The notes under the pieces: generated by a model
The model's database searches: none
What the model was told of the DNA's origin: nothing
What the model saw: only the letters and a program-made list of their open reading frames with translations
In this document: piece after piece, positions 55,646-63,826 of the stretch
How positions within the stretch are numbered: position 1 is the stretch's first letter
Layout: the number at the start of each line of letters is the position of its first letter
From: CAXXOK01 sp963675655
GTDB lineage: Bacteria > Bacillota > Clostridia > Christensenellales > Aristaeellaceae
Direction: 5' to 3'
DNA length: 64,000 nt
Assembly (NCBI GenBank): GCA_963675655.1
Contig: OY776489.1
Location: 1,550,001 to 1,614,000 of the forward strand
Translations under genes and position numbers: made by a program

Positions 55646-56125
55646 CTACCTCCCGATCAGGCCGATGATATACGCAACGAAAAAGGAAAACACAAAGGCG
55701 AAAGCGTTGCGTAAAATCGTCAGCTTCTTGCCAAAATACTTGATTTCCACCGGCATGGTGATGATGCCGACCATCATCAGCGCGGAAACAAACGCGCCGA
55801 TTTGCATGTACCCCGCGCCGCCCTGCAAAAGCAGCGCCGCCGTCGGAAAAGCGACAAAGCCCGGGATGAGGGTGATGGCGCCGATCACGGCGGACAGGAA
55901 AACACCGACCCAGCCGGAGCTGTCCCCGATGAGGGCGACGATTACGTCCGTATTGAGCAGCGCCAGCAATACGCCGACCAGCAAAATAACCACCAACAGC
56001 TGGGGGAGGATATTCTCAAACGCTTTCCACGCCTTTTTCAGGGCCATTTTTGTCTTTTTACGGTCCTTGCAAAAGGATACCGCAAGCCCCGCAAGCGCCA
56101 GTATATATAGAACAATCGTAAACAT
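55646..56125 (-). CDS. half-size permease, PF03773-like, first half
   Basis: 159 residues, five membrane segments, with LIPGFVAFPTAALLLQGGAGYMQ-like repeat sequence near residue 90 and MVGIITMPVEIKYFG, the counterpart of the motif in the neighbouring half. It follows the ferredoxin-fusion gene after about 150 bases without another gene. The family moves metal(loid)-containing or thiol compounds, as far as known. Confidence 0.78.
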   Translation of the reverse strand: MFTIVLYILALAGLAVSFCKDRKKTKMALKKAWKAFENILPQLLVVILLVGVLLALLNTDVIVALIGDSSGWVGVFLSAVIGAITLIPGFVAFPTAALLLQGGAGYMQIGAFVSALMMVGIITMPVEIKYFGKKLTILRNAFAFVFSFFVAYIIGLIGR

Positions 56126-56276
56126 TTTTTTGCGTGCTGCCCTTTCCTATAAAAATCAGATAGGGTACCGTACAAGGCTAAGGGAAGAGGGGTTGTACAT
56201 GCTGCGTTTGGAAGCGCCTGGTTTGGCGATTGTACCCTGTAACCGCGCTTCCGCATGGCAACCTGCCGCGCCACTG

Positions 56277-57302
56277 TTAGCAGCAGCCGCCTTTGCAGGC
56301 ACAGGCTTTTTGCTGTTTGCCCCGGTAGAACGCTGCCAAATTTTCCGGCAGGGTATAGGCTCCGCCCGTGCAACTGTCCGAAGCGGGCGCGAAGATTGCC
56401 GTTAGAATAGCGCCGGCCAGCATTTCTTTGGGCGGTACATCGTAGGTTTGCCCATCGTAGGCAAACGTGCGGCAGGTCACATCGGTACCGCTGATGTCGC
56501 TGCAACAACCGCAGTCGTTTTCCTGCAGTGCGCCGCCAATATCCGCGCCGTTAACCCGGATCGTCGGCGATGCGAGGAAACGGTATTGTGCAGCGGTTTG
56601 CTCGTTTGCCACTTCGATTTTACGGTACGTAACGGCAAACCCGGCCAGCTCCAACGCGGGCGCTATCACCTGCATTACGCTATCCAACACCTGCTCCGTA
56701 CCCATACAGCGCTCGCAGGTGTGTAAATCCAAGTACAGGTATTCAATAACGGCTTGTTTTTGGGCAGCAGTGCCGCAATTACAGTCGCCTGCATCCGTTT
56801 CGCAGCCACAGCCGCAACCGCATTCATCTGAAGCTGAATCACACCCGCAGCCGCATGAATCCGATGCTGTTTCACACCCGCAGCTACAACCGCTATTTTG
56901 CGAGCCTGTTTCACAGCCACAGCCGCAACCGTACGCATCTGTATCGCAATCGCATTTGTCCGAATCGGTTTCACACCCGCAACCGCATGAATCCGAAGCT
57001 GTTTCACACCCGCAGCCACAACCGCTATTTTGCGAGCCTGTTTCGCAGCCGCAGGGTTCCGCCGCTGCGCCGTCTTTCGCCGCCGGGGGCGCCCAGCCGG
57101 TATCTTCGCCTACATAGGTAATCGCGCCGGAAGGGCAAATGTTGCCGCAGCCGTGGCAATGGTCGATGCAGTTCGCCGGGTTTTTCACGATTGGAACTGG
57201 CGCTTTGGCCGCGTCGTATACGCCGTGGGAGCACTGGGTAATGCAGCTGCCGCATTCGGCGCACTGGAGATAATCAATTACCGGATACCATGCTTTTGCC
57301 AT
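56277..57302 (-). CDS. 2x[4Fe-4S] ferredoxin - Cys-rich repeat - DUF2703 fusion
   Basis: 341 residues in three parts. Residues 10-60 are a ferredoxin-like domain with two cluster motifs, C14xxC17xxC20xxxC24 and C45xxxC49xxC52xxxC56. Residues 84-176 are a low-complexity stretch with 25 cysteines in 93 residues, in CGCGCET-type units with a 44-residue long-period repeat. Residues 187-300 match DUF2703, a thioredoxin-like domain with LHTCERCMGTE and SPTIRVNGADIGG. The tail adds ACACKGGCC. The protein has no signal peptide. Its place directly after arsP and its load of thiols suggest a redox-linked metal or metalloid carrier. The DUF2703 and ferredoxin calls are firm; the function is inferred. 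Confidence 0.82.
   Translation of the reverse strand: MAKAWYPVIDYLQCAECGSCITQCSHGVYDAAKAPVPIVKNPANCIDHCHGCGNICPSGAITYVGEDTGWAPPAAKDGAAAEPCGCETGSQNSGCGCGCETASDSCGCGCETDSDKCDCDTDAYGCGCGCETGSQNSGCSCGCETASDSCGCGCDSASDECGCGCGCETDAGDCNCGTAAQKQAVIEYLYLDLHTCERCMGTEQVLDSVMQVIAPALELAGFAVTYRKIEVANEQTAAQYRFLASPTIRVNGADIGGALQENDCGCCSDISGTDVTCRTFAYDGQTYDVPPKEMLAGAILTAIFAPASDSCTGGAYTLPENLAAFYRGKQQKACACKGGCC
56781..57044. repeat. two 132-bp tandem units coding the Cys-rich linker
   Basis: Codons 87-130 and 131-174 of the fusion protein repeat with few changes (ETGSQNSGC, then ETASDSCGCGC). Shorter CGC units within them suggest growth by slippage, so length may differ between strains. Confidence 0.75.
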
Positions 57303-57314
57303 AACAGTATCCTC

Positions 57315-58328
57315 CTAGATCAGATAGGGCTGCAGGAAATTGAACGCATAGCCGATCAGGATGATCCCGACCGTGCAAATGACGATGAAGAGCGCCAACA
57401 GCTTGGGTTTGACCGCTTTGCGCAGCATGATCATAGAGGGCAGGGACAGCGTGGTTACCGCCATCATGAACGCGAGTATGGAACCCAGCAAAGCGCCTTT
57501 GCCCAGCAGCGCCTCCGCAATCGGGATGGAGCCGAAAATATCGGCATACATCGGCACGCCGATTAAAGTAGCCAGCACTACGCCGAAGGGATTATCGCTG
57601 CCCAGCACCGCAGCTACCCACGACTGCGGAATCCAGTTGTGGATGACGGCGCCGATGCCGACGCCCACCAGAATATAGGGGAAAACCTTTTTAAAGGTGG
57701 CAACCATTTGCTCTTTGGCGTACTGTAAACGATCCTGCACGGTTAAGCTGGGCGATTCAATATCCACCCCGCCGGCGGTGAAAATGAAGCTTTCCACGTA
57801 CTTTTCCATATGCAGTTTTTCGATGATGGTGCCACCGACAACGGCAAGCACCAGCCCGATGACTACGTAAATAATCGCTACATTTGCCCCGAAAATGCTC
57901 ATGAGCAGGAGCAGCGACCCCAAATCCACCATTGGGGAGGAAATGAGGAAGGAGAACGTAACGCCGACGGGCAGCCCCGCCGAGGTAAAGCCGATAAACA
58001 GCGGTATGGACGAGCAGGAGCAAAACGGGGTGACCGTACCCAGCAGCGCCGCGATGATGTTCGCCCCCAGCCCGTGAAAACGGCCGAGTATTTTTTTGCT
58101 ACGTTCCGGCGGAAAGTGGCTTTGTATATAGCTGATCAGGAAGATTAAAAAGCAAAGCAAAATGGTGATTTTCACCACGTCATACAGGAAAAATTGCAGG
58201 CTGCCGACCCATCGGTTGGCGGTATCCAGCCCAAGGGCGGATAAGCCGTCTTGCAGCAGCGCGTTTAACCATTTCATACCCAGTACCTGGTTTTGAAAAA
58301 AGTCCCAAGCGGTTCTAAGCGTTTCCAT
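57315..58328 (-). CDS. ArsP-like permease (PF03773)
   Basis: 337 residues, about eight membrane segments. The first repeat holds TPFCSCSSIPLFIGF (C103, C105) followed by FLISSPMVD, the hallmark of ArsP-type permeases that export trivalent organoarsenicals; the second repeat has LIGVPMYADIFGSIPIA. It overlaps the arsR gene by 14 bases, so expression should follow ArsR directly. A metal or thiol compound other than arsenic remains possible. Confidence 0.85.
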   Translation of the reverse strand: METLRTAWDFFQNQVLGMKWLNALLQDGLSALGLDTANRWVGSLQFFLYDVVKITILLCFLIFLISYIQSHFPPERSKKILGRFHGLGANIIAALLGTVTPFCSCSSIPLFIGFTSAGLPVGVTFSFLISSPMVDLGSLLLLMSIFGANVAIIYVVIGLVLAVVGGTIIEKLHMEKYVESFIFTAGGVDIESPSLTVQDRLQYAKEQMVATFKKVFPYILVGVGIGAVIHNWIPQSWVAAVLGSDNPFGVVLATLIGVPMYADIFGSIPIAEALLGKGALLGSILAFMMAVTTLSLPSMIMLRKAVKPKLLALFIVICTVGIILIGYAFNFLQPYLI

Positions 58329-58683
58329 GTATTTTTACCCCGTTCCGTATGGATTGTGTGTCAGGCTTTTCACAAGCGCAGCTGCATTCCGCCGCGGGCG
58401 TTACATGCTGCTGCGTCATGGTGCGCAGTAATTCCTGTGCGTATTGGCTCCCGGCTTCGCTGATGTGGTAATGCGTCCATTTCCCAACGATGTTGCTTTC
58501 GACCACGCCGGAATCCACAAGAATTTTCATGTGGTAAGACAGCGCTGATTGTTTAATGCCCATTTTTGCAATTAACACACAGGCACACTGGTCGCCCTCC
58601 TGCAACAGCTCTATAATGCGCAGGCGGTTTTCTTCGCAAAACGCCTTAAAAACCCGTGCCCGCTCTTCATAGATAGAAGACAT
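58315..58683 (-). CDS. arsR: ArsR-family metalloregulator
   Basis: 122 residues with the winged helix (IAKMGIKQSALSYHMKILVDSGVV, about 38-62). C33 and C35 in EGDQCACVL sit where As(III)-binding cysteines of ArsR proteins lie, and the tail adds C100, C102 and C104 (ECSCACE). The start is set by GAGGTGAGCAC. It is first in the operon, and its own promoter overlaps a palindrome of ArsR type, so it should be an autorepressor released by the metal(loid). Confidence 0.9.
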   Translation of the reverse strand: MSSIYEERARVFKAFCEENRLRIIELLQEGDQCACVLIAKMGIKQSALSYHMKILVDSGVVESNIVGKWTHYHISEAGSQYAQELLRTMTQQHVTPAAECSCACEKPDTQSIRNGVKIHGNA

Positions 58684-58696
58684 GTGCTCACCTCAC

Positions 58697-58712
58697 ATCA
58701 AAATATTTTGAT
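58697..58712. promoter_or_regulatory. ArsR operator
   Basis: ATCAAAATATTTTGAT, a perfect palindrome of the ATCAA-N6-TTGAT type bound by ArsR/SmtB repressors, located at the predicted transcription start. ATATCAAA within the spacer of the promoter may be a second half-site. Confidence 0.8.
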
Positions 58713-58720
58713 ACTTCGAG

Positions 58721-58749
58721 AGTATATTCCTCATATCAAATTTTGTCAA
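58721..58749 (-). promoter_or_regulatory. sigma-A promoter of the ArsR operon
   Basis: On the minus strand TTGACA (58744-58749), a 17-base spacer and TATACT (58721-58726): a near-consensus promoter, directly followed by the palindrome. Confidence 0.85.
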
Positions 58750-58932
58750 TATGTTTTTTCGCTCGCTCATACCTTTTGCGCAACCGCTTTTTCTGCGATC
58801 AAAGCATGATAACAACCGTTGCGCATTCCCCCTTATGGATGGACTTTATTGGGATGTGGTTCACAATGCGAATGGGTAGGCGCAGGCAGCCGCAGATTAG
58901 AAGTAGCCTACGGCAAACAATACACCGTATAA

Positions 58933-59328
58933 AAGGCACGAACGATCACTTTCCGGCTGCAACCGTTAGAGGGAATGCCAAACGGATTCTTTGTGATCAT
59001 TGATAAAAAATACAGAACATTGGCGCTGTTAAACCAGTATCTTACCGGTTGAAACCATGCACACGATCAAGGTAGGGCGATGGATCGTGGATGCACCGGA
59101 TACCGTATACCCGGATCCGACAGCCTACGTTTTACGCGCTTGCAGACAGTGCTTGCTGTGGAAAACAGCATCAGTCTGCACGACTACGAATATGCCATGC
59201 ACTGCCGCGGCGTTGTGGAAAGCCATGATTTTTGGGAAACGGTGTACGCCGACAGCGGCAGTTTGATTTTACCGATGTGTGAGATGGCAAATGTGGATAG
59301 AAGAGCAAGACGATCGTTTAAAGCGTGA
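58933..59328 (+). pseudogene. unrecognised gene with an in-frame TGA
   Basis: A continuous frame without a clear start, interrupted once by TGA at 59050-59052 (NQYLTG-NHAHDQGRAMDRGC) and otherwise protein-like (FWETVYADSGSLILPMCEM). I do not recognise the family. A terminator follows. The upstream 58750-58932 holds nothing else. Confidence 0.45.
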
Positions 59329-59371
59329 CGAAAATAGGTTGTTTTCAAACTGTAAATGAGGCTTAAGCACA

Positions 59372-59401
59372 AAAAGCTCCGGCAATAATGCTGGAGCTTT
59401 T
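59372..59401 (+). terminator. Rho-independent terminator
   Basis: AAAAGCTCC and GGAGCTTTT pair around a 12-base loop, followed by CTATAAAA; it ends the broken gene upstream. Confidence 0.75.
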
Positions 59402-59560
59402 CTATAAAACAACTATATAACGCAACACCTTGCCGCTTGTTTGGACAGTGCAAAGAGCAAGCAAAGGGCGAGGCAAACCGCTCGCGTTTTCGCAGGGTAC
59501 GGCTGCCGCTTCCGGGTCGCAATGCTCAAAAATCTAAAAGGATCATTTTGTATATAATAA

Positions 59561-59589
59561 TTTACATTGTTGGATATTTATGATATAAT
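59561..59589 (+). promoter_or_regulatory. sigma-A promoter
   Basis: TTTACA (59561-59566), a 17-base spacer and TATAAT (59584-59589), about 38 bases before the ATG of the membrane-protein gene and the peptide-transport operon that follows. Confidence 0.8.
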
Positions 59590-59627
59590 CGCGATAATTA
59601 CAAAACCGGATACAGAGGGAGCCCGTC

Positions 59628-60218
59628 ATGAGGCATAAACGTCATCGGGCGCTGTTTACGATTATCACAACAAATGACGCTCGCAATGGTAGCACGAAAC
59701 GCCAGGCGATCTACACCGGCCCCTATTATATACTGGCAGATGGGGATTCAATTGCATTTCATCCGTTACGCCGTGTTTTGCCTGCCTATATGGTATGTCT
59801 GGGCATTTTATTGGGGTATCTTTTTACCGATTTACCCAGCACACGTTTTTTTCTTACGTTGCCGTTTGCACTGGTTATGCTCTTTCCCTTGCTGTTTTGG
59901 GCAGTATCCATTGTAAAAATGATTCGTTTACCGCGCCGCTTTACCGAAGTGCAGCGTGATCAGAGTTTTCTTTCCTGTATCCGCAGCGCTTATGGGCTGG
60001 CGGTTTTGTGCGGTCTTTTTACCGCCGGGGAGATAGGGCTGATCGCCTCCGGCGGGGCTGGCGCGCAGTGGCTGGCGGAAGCGGCATGGGCGGCGGCCAT
60101 GCTCGCAGCGGGCATCGCGGCGCTGCATAGCGCAAAAATCGTAAAAAAGTGGGACGCTAGCAGCGTAAAACAGGCGGATTGTACTGCGGCAACGCCGCAC
60201 GGCAATAGAGAAATATAG
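59628..60218 (+). CDS. small membrane protein of unknown function
   Basis: 196 residues with four predicted membrane segments (about 51-69, 74-95, 121-140 and 147-166) and charged ends. No family is recognised. ATG at 59628 has GAGGGAGCC upstream. It lies 23 bases before the peptide-binding-protein gene behind a strong promoter and is probably co-transcribed with it, so an accessory or immunity-like role for the transporter is possible but unsupported. Confidence 0.65.
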   Translation: MRHKRHRALFTIITTNDARNGSTKRQAIYTGPYYILADGDSIAFHPLRRVLPAYMVCLGILLGYLFTDLPSTRFFLTLPFALVMLFPLLFWAVSIVKMIRLPRRFTEVQRDQSFLSCIRSAYGLAVLCGLFTAGEIGLIASGGAGAQWLAEAAWAAAMLAAGIAALHSAKIVKKWDASSVKQADCTAATPHGNREI

Positions 60219-60241
60219 AATAATAGCAAGGAGGAAATGTA

Positions 60242-62656
60242 ATGGTCAACTTGAGGAAAATCGTATCGCTGGCACTAGCCGTATGTATGCTGCTGGGTCT
60301 GGCGGGCGCCGCTGTGGCGGAAGCGCAGCGGGATGCCGACACACTAGTCATCGGGTATACGGAGTTTAATGAAAAATTTAGCCCGTTCTATTCGGAAAGC
60401 GGCTATGACTCCGATGTGGCGAATGTTTTTGTCGGCTCGCTCCTGATGGTTACCGACCGCGTAGGCGGCATCGTGTACAACGCCATCGAAGGAGAAACCA
60501 TTCCCTACAACGGCAACGATTACACGTACTACGGCATCGCCGATCTCAGCGTGGAGCGGGATGAAACCGCCGATACAACGGTTTACACCGCCAAGCTGCG
60601 TGACGACGTCAAGTTCTCCGACGGCGAAGCGATGACCGCGGACGATTTGATTTTTACCTATTATGTACTGCTTGACCCCTCCTATGTGGGCACGACCACG
60701 CTCAACAGCTACGACATCGTCGGGCTGAAAGCGTATCAAACCCAGACCCCGGAAGATATATACGATAAGTACGACGCGCTTGTGAAAGCCATCTACGCCG
60801 CGGGCGCCGACCATGAGTGGACGGCCGATGACGCGTGGACGATGGAACAGCAGGAAGCCTTCTGGGCAGAACTGAAAGCGGATTGGATGAGCGATATCCA
60901 ATCGATCATCGATTACGTGGTCGCCAATTACAATATTGACGATTATGCCGCGTTCATCGGCTCTACCCCGGATTTGATCGCCGCCGACCCCGGCCTTGGC
61001 ACCTCGTTTGGCATGACGCTGTGGGGCTTTACCGGTTATGAAGACGGCGTGCTCACCGGCCCGGAAACCGGCATGAGCTGGAACATCGACGAGGGCGTAT
61101 ACCCCACGCTGGAAGAGTGCTACAACGAAGTGGCCGCCAAGTACGGCTACGACCCCGATGCGTTCTTTACCGTGGAAATGGAAGGCGTAGAGGGAACCTC
61201 TACCCTGGCAACGGCGGAATCCGCCTTTGTAAAGGCGCAGGCAATGAGCGAGCCGGAAGCGGCCGCGGGCGTGCCGAACATTACCGGCATCCAGAAGCTG
61301 GATGATTACACGGTTTCCGTAACGCTTAACGGGTTCTCCGCTCCCGCCGTATACTCCGTGTTTGGGGTAACTGTTGCCCCGCTGCATTATTACGGCGATA
61401 CGGCGCAGTACGATTATGCCAACAACCAGTTCGGGTTCCCCTTTGGCGACCTGAGCATGGTTGAGGCAAAAACCACCCAGCCGCTGGGCGCCGGCCCCTA
61501 TTCGTTCGTTAAATACGAAAATAAGATCGTTTATCTGCAAGCCAATCCGTATTACTGGAAAGGCGAACCGAAAATTGAGTACATCCAGCTGAAGGAAACG
61601 CTGGACGCGGATAAGACCAGCGGCGTGCTCACCGGTACGCTGGACGTATCCGATCCTTCCTTTAATAAGGATACGATTGCGACCATCAAGGACGCCAACG
61701 GCGGCGAATTGAACGGCGATAAGCTGTACACCAGCACGGTTAACAACCTTGGCTACGGCTACATCGGCCTGACCGCCACCAACGTGTGCGTTGACGGAAA
61801 ACCGGGCTCCGAAGCCTCCAAGGATTTGCGCAAAGCCCTGTTTACGGCGCTGGCGCTCTACCGCGATGTGGTTATCGACAGTTATTACGGCGAAATCGCA
61901 TCCGTTATCAACTACCCCATCTCCAACACCTCCTGGGCTGCGCCGCAAAAGACGGACGCGGATTATAAAATTGCCTTCTCCACCGATGTGGACGGCAACG
62001 ACATCTACACCGCCGATATGACCATGGAGCAGCGGGAAGAGGCGGCGCTTGCCGCAATCGTCGGCTTCCTGAAAGCGGCCGGGTATACCTACGACGAAGC
62101 TACCGGCAAGTTTACCGCGGCGCCCGAAGGCGCGCTGATGGAGTATGAAGTGCTCATCGGCGGCGGCGGCACCGGCGACCATCCTTCCTTCGGTATTTTG
62201 ACGGACGCCAAGGTACTGCTGGACAAGGTTGGCATTACCCTGACCATTGGTGATATTTCCGATTTCAGCACCTTGCTTGACAAGGTAAAGAGCGCTTCGG
62301 CACAGCTGTTCTGTATGGCGTGGTCGACCACCATTGACCCGGATATGTACCAAGTGTACCATTCCAGCAACGTCATCGGCGCAGGCGGCACCGACAGCAA
62401 CCAGTACATGATTGCGGATCCGGAACTGGATCAGCTGATTATGGACGCCCGTAACAGCACGGATCAAACCTATCGTAAATCTGTCTACAAGGCGGCGCTC
62501 GATGTTATTATCGACTGGGCTGTGGAATTACCCGTATACCAGCGCCAGAACGCCACCATTTTCAGCGCCGAACGCGTGAATACCGATACGCTCGCCGGCG
62601 ACCTGACCACCTATTGGACTTTCGCGCTTGATATTGAAAAACTTGAGCTGAAGTAA
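60242..62656 (+). CDS. peptide/oligopeptide ABC transporter binding protein (family 5), unusually long
   Basis: 804 residues against about 550 for typical SBP_bac_5 proteins. The signal peptide (residues 3-26, ending AVAEA) lacks a lipobox cysteine. The family pattern is clear: DDVKFSDGEAMTADDLIFTY near residue 125, GAGPYSFVKYENKIVYLQANPYYWKG near 425, and DQLIMDARNSTD near the end. About 180 residues (roughly 165-345, rich in Asp and Glu, e.g. EDIYDKYDALVKAIYAAG) are inserted after the first lobe. It may bind large or basic peptides. GAGGAAATGT precedes the ATG. Confidence 0.88.
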   Translation: MVNLRKIVSLALAVCMLLGLAGAAVAEAQRDADTLVIGYTEFNEKFSPFYSESGYDSDVANVFVGSLLMVTDRVGGIVYNAIEGETIPYNGNDYTYYGIADLSVERDETADTTVYTAKLRDDVKFSDGEAMTADDLIFTYYVLLDPSYVGTTTLNSYDIVGLKAYQTQTPEDIYDKYDALVKAIYAAGADHEWTADDAWTMEQQEAFWAELKADWMSDIQSIIDYVVANYNIDDYAAFIGSTPDLIAADPGLGTSFGMTLWGFTGYEDGVLTGPETGMSWNIDEGVYPTLEECYNEVAAKYGYDPDAFFTVEMEGVEGTSTLATAESAFVKAQAMSEPEAAAGVPNITGIQKLDDYTVSVTLNGFSAPAVYSVFGVTVAPLHYYGDTAQYDYANNQFGFPFGDLSMVEAKTTQPLGAGPYSFVKYENKIVYLQANPYYWKGEPKIEYIQLKETLDADKTSGVLTGTLDVSDPSFNKDTIATIKDANGGELNGDKLYTSTVNNLGYGYIGLTATNVCVDGKPGSEASKDLRKALFTALALYRDVVIDSYYGEIASVINYPISNTSWAAPQKTDADYKIAFSTDVDGNDIYTADMTMEQREEAALAAIVGFLKAAGYTYDEATGKFTAAPEGALMEYEVLIGGGGTGDHPSFGILTDAKVLLDKVGITLTIGDISDFSTLLDKVKSASAQLFCMAWSTTIDPDMYQVYHSSNVIGAGGTDSNQYMIADPELDQLIMDARNSTDQTYRKSVYKAALDVIIDWAVELPVYQRQNATIFSAERVNTDTLAGDLTTYWTFALDIEKLELK

Positions 62657-62696
62657 GCGTAACGCTAAAACTGCTTAAGGCACAGCGCCAAAATCC

Positions 62697-62726
62697 CGCG
62701 GGCGGCGGCTTAGGCCGCCGCCCGCG
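62697..62726 (+). terminator. 13-bp GC hairpin after the peptide-binding protein
   Basis: CGCGGGCGGCGGC and its exact complement around a 4-base loop, 40 bases after the stop. No T-run follows, so partial termination or mRNA protection is likely. Confidence 0.72.
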
Positions 62727-62779
62727 CCAACCATGCAAGCAAAGCATATACTATGCGCTATATATACAGTATTCTGCCG

Positions 62780-62802
62780 GCCGCCCGGCAATCGCGGGCG
62801 GC
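62780..62802 (+). terminator. second hairpin before the permease gene
   Basis: GCCGCCCG and CGGGCGGC flank 7 bases and are followed by TGAAAAAA. Together with the first stem it forms a double attenuator-like leader in front of the permease. Confidence 0.6.
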
Positions 62803-62820
62803 TGAAAAAAGTAAGGAAGT

Positions 62821-63813
62821 GTGCGCGTGAAACGCTACATCCTCAAACGCATACTGTTGAGCATCGTCATTCTGTTTTTTGTATCGATGCTGATTTACGG
62901 CATTATGCGTGTGATTCCCACCTCCTTTGTCGAAAAAAAGGCGATGGAGCGGGCGCAGCTGCCCGGCTCGAAAAGCTATACCGAATGGCTGCAAATTCTC
63001 AACAATCAATACGGTATGGGCGGTAATGTAGTCAAAGGTTTTTTTACGTGGATCGGACGGGTCATACAAGGGGATTTCGGAGATTCGTGGAAATTCACCA
63101 TCCCTGTAACGCAAAAATTCTCCCAGGTCATCTGGGATTCTTTCTGGCTGGCGTTTGTCACCATGATCCTGCGGGTCATTATCGGCATTCCGCTGGGCAT
63201 TCTGTCCGCGCGAAAACAGTATAGCCACACCGATTACGCCATCACCGTCCTTGCGTTGATCGGCATATCGCTGCCGACCTTCTTTTTCGCTACCCTGCTC
63301 AAGCTGGTGTTCTCCGTAGAATTGGGGTGGCTGGACCTGTTTGGCAAGGTGGGGCGCAACTATTTAACGCTCAGCCCGTGGGGGCAGGCGCTGGATGTGG
63401 CCAAGCATTACATTATGCCGGTGCTGACGCTGACGATTGTAAGCGTCGGGGATTTGATGCGCTATACCCGCACCAATATGCTGGAAGTGCTCAACAGCGA
63501 TTTTATTCGCACGGCGCGGGCGAAGGGCTTGCCGGAGAGAACCGTAATCAACAAGCACGCCTTCCGCAATACGCTGATTCCCATCGTGACGCTGCTGGGC
63601 GGCACGCTACCCAGCCTGTTCGGCGGCGCGATGATTACCGAAACGCTGTTCCAGATTCCCGGCATCGGCTACACATCCTATCTGGCGATGCTGGAAGGGG
63701 ATATTCCCTTTACAATGTTCTTTTTAATGTTTATCGCGATTCTCACCCTCCTTGGCACGCTGATCGCCGACCTTTTATATGCTGTGGTTGACCCGCGTGT
63801 ACGCATTACCTGA
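62821..63813 (+). CDS. peptide ABC transporter permease, DppB/OppB type
   Basis: 330 residues with six membrane segments. The N-terminal YILKRILLSIVILFFVSM and the EAA loop TARAKGLPERTVINKHAFRN followed by GGAMITETLFQIPGIG are typical of DppB/OppB. The gene starts with GTG; 62821 is given, but GTG 62827 has a better distance (9 bases) from the AAGGA site. First permease of the operon begun by the family 5 binding protein. Confidence 0.9.
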   Translation: MRVKRYILKRILLSIVILFFVSMLIYGIMRVIPTSFVEKKAMERAQLPGSKSYTEWLQILNNQYGMGGNVVKGFFTWIGRVIQGDFGDSWKFTIPVTQKFSQVIWDSFWLAFVTMILRVIIGIPLGILSARKQYSHTDYAITVLALIGISLPTFFFATLLKLVFSVELGWLDLFGKVGRNYLTLSPWGQALDVAKHYIMPVLTLTIVSVGDLMRYTRTNMLEVLNSDFIRTARAKGLPERTVINKHAFRNTLIPIVTLLGGTLPSLFGGAMITETLFQIPGIGYTSYLAMLEGDIPFTMFFLMFIAILTLLGTLIADLLYAVVDPRVRIT

Positions 63814-63826
63814 GGAGGTGTAGATA

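Noticed and set aside
56781..57044. CRISPR-like repeat array
   Set aside because: The repeats are contiguous, in frame and code for the Cys-rich segment; no spacers are present. No CRISPR array was seen elsewhere.
60344..62467. 707-codon open frame antisense to the peptide-binding-protein gene
   Set aside because: It arises from GC-rich third positions of the sense gene; the product has no family features and no start signal.
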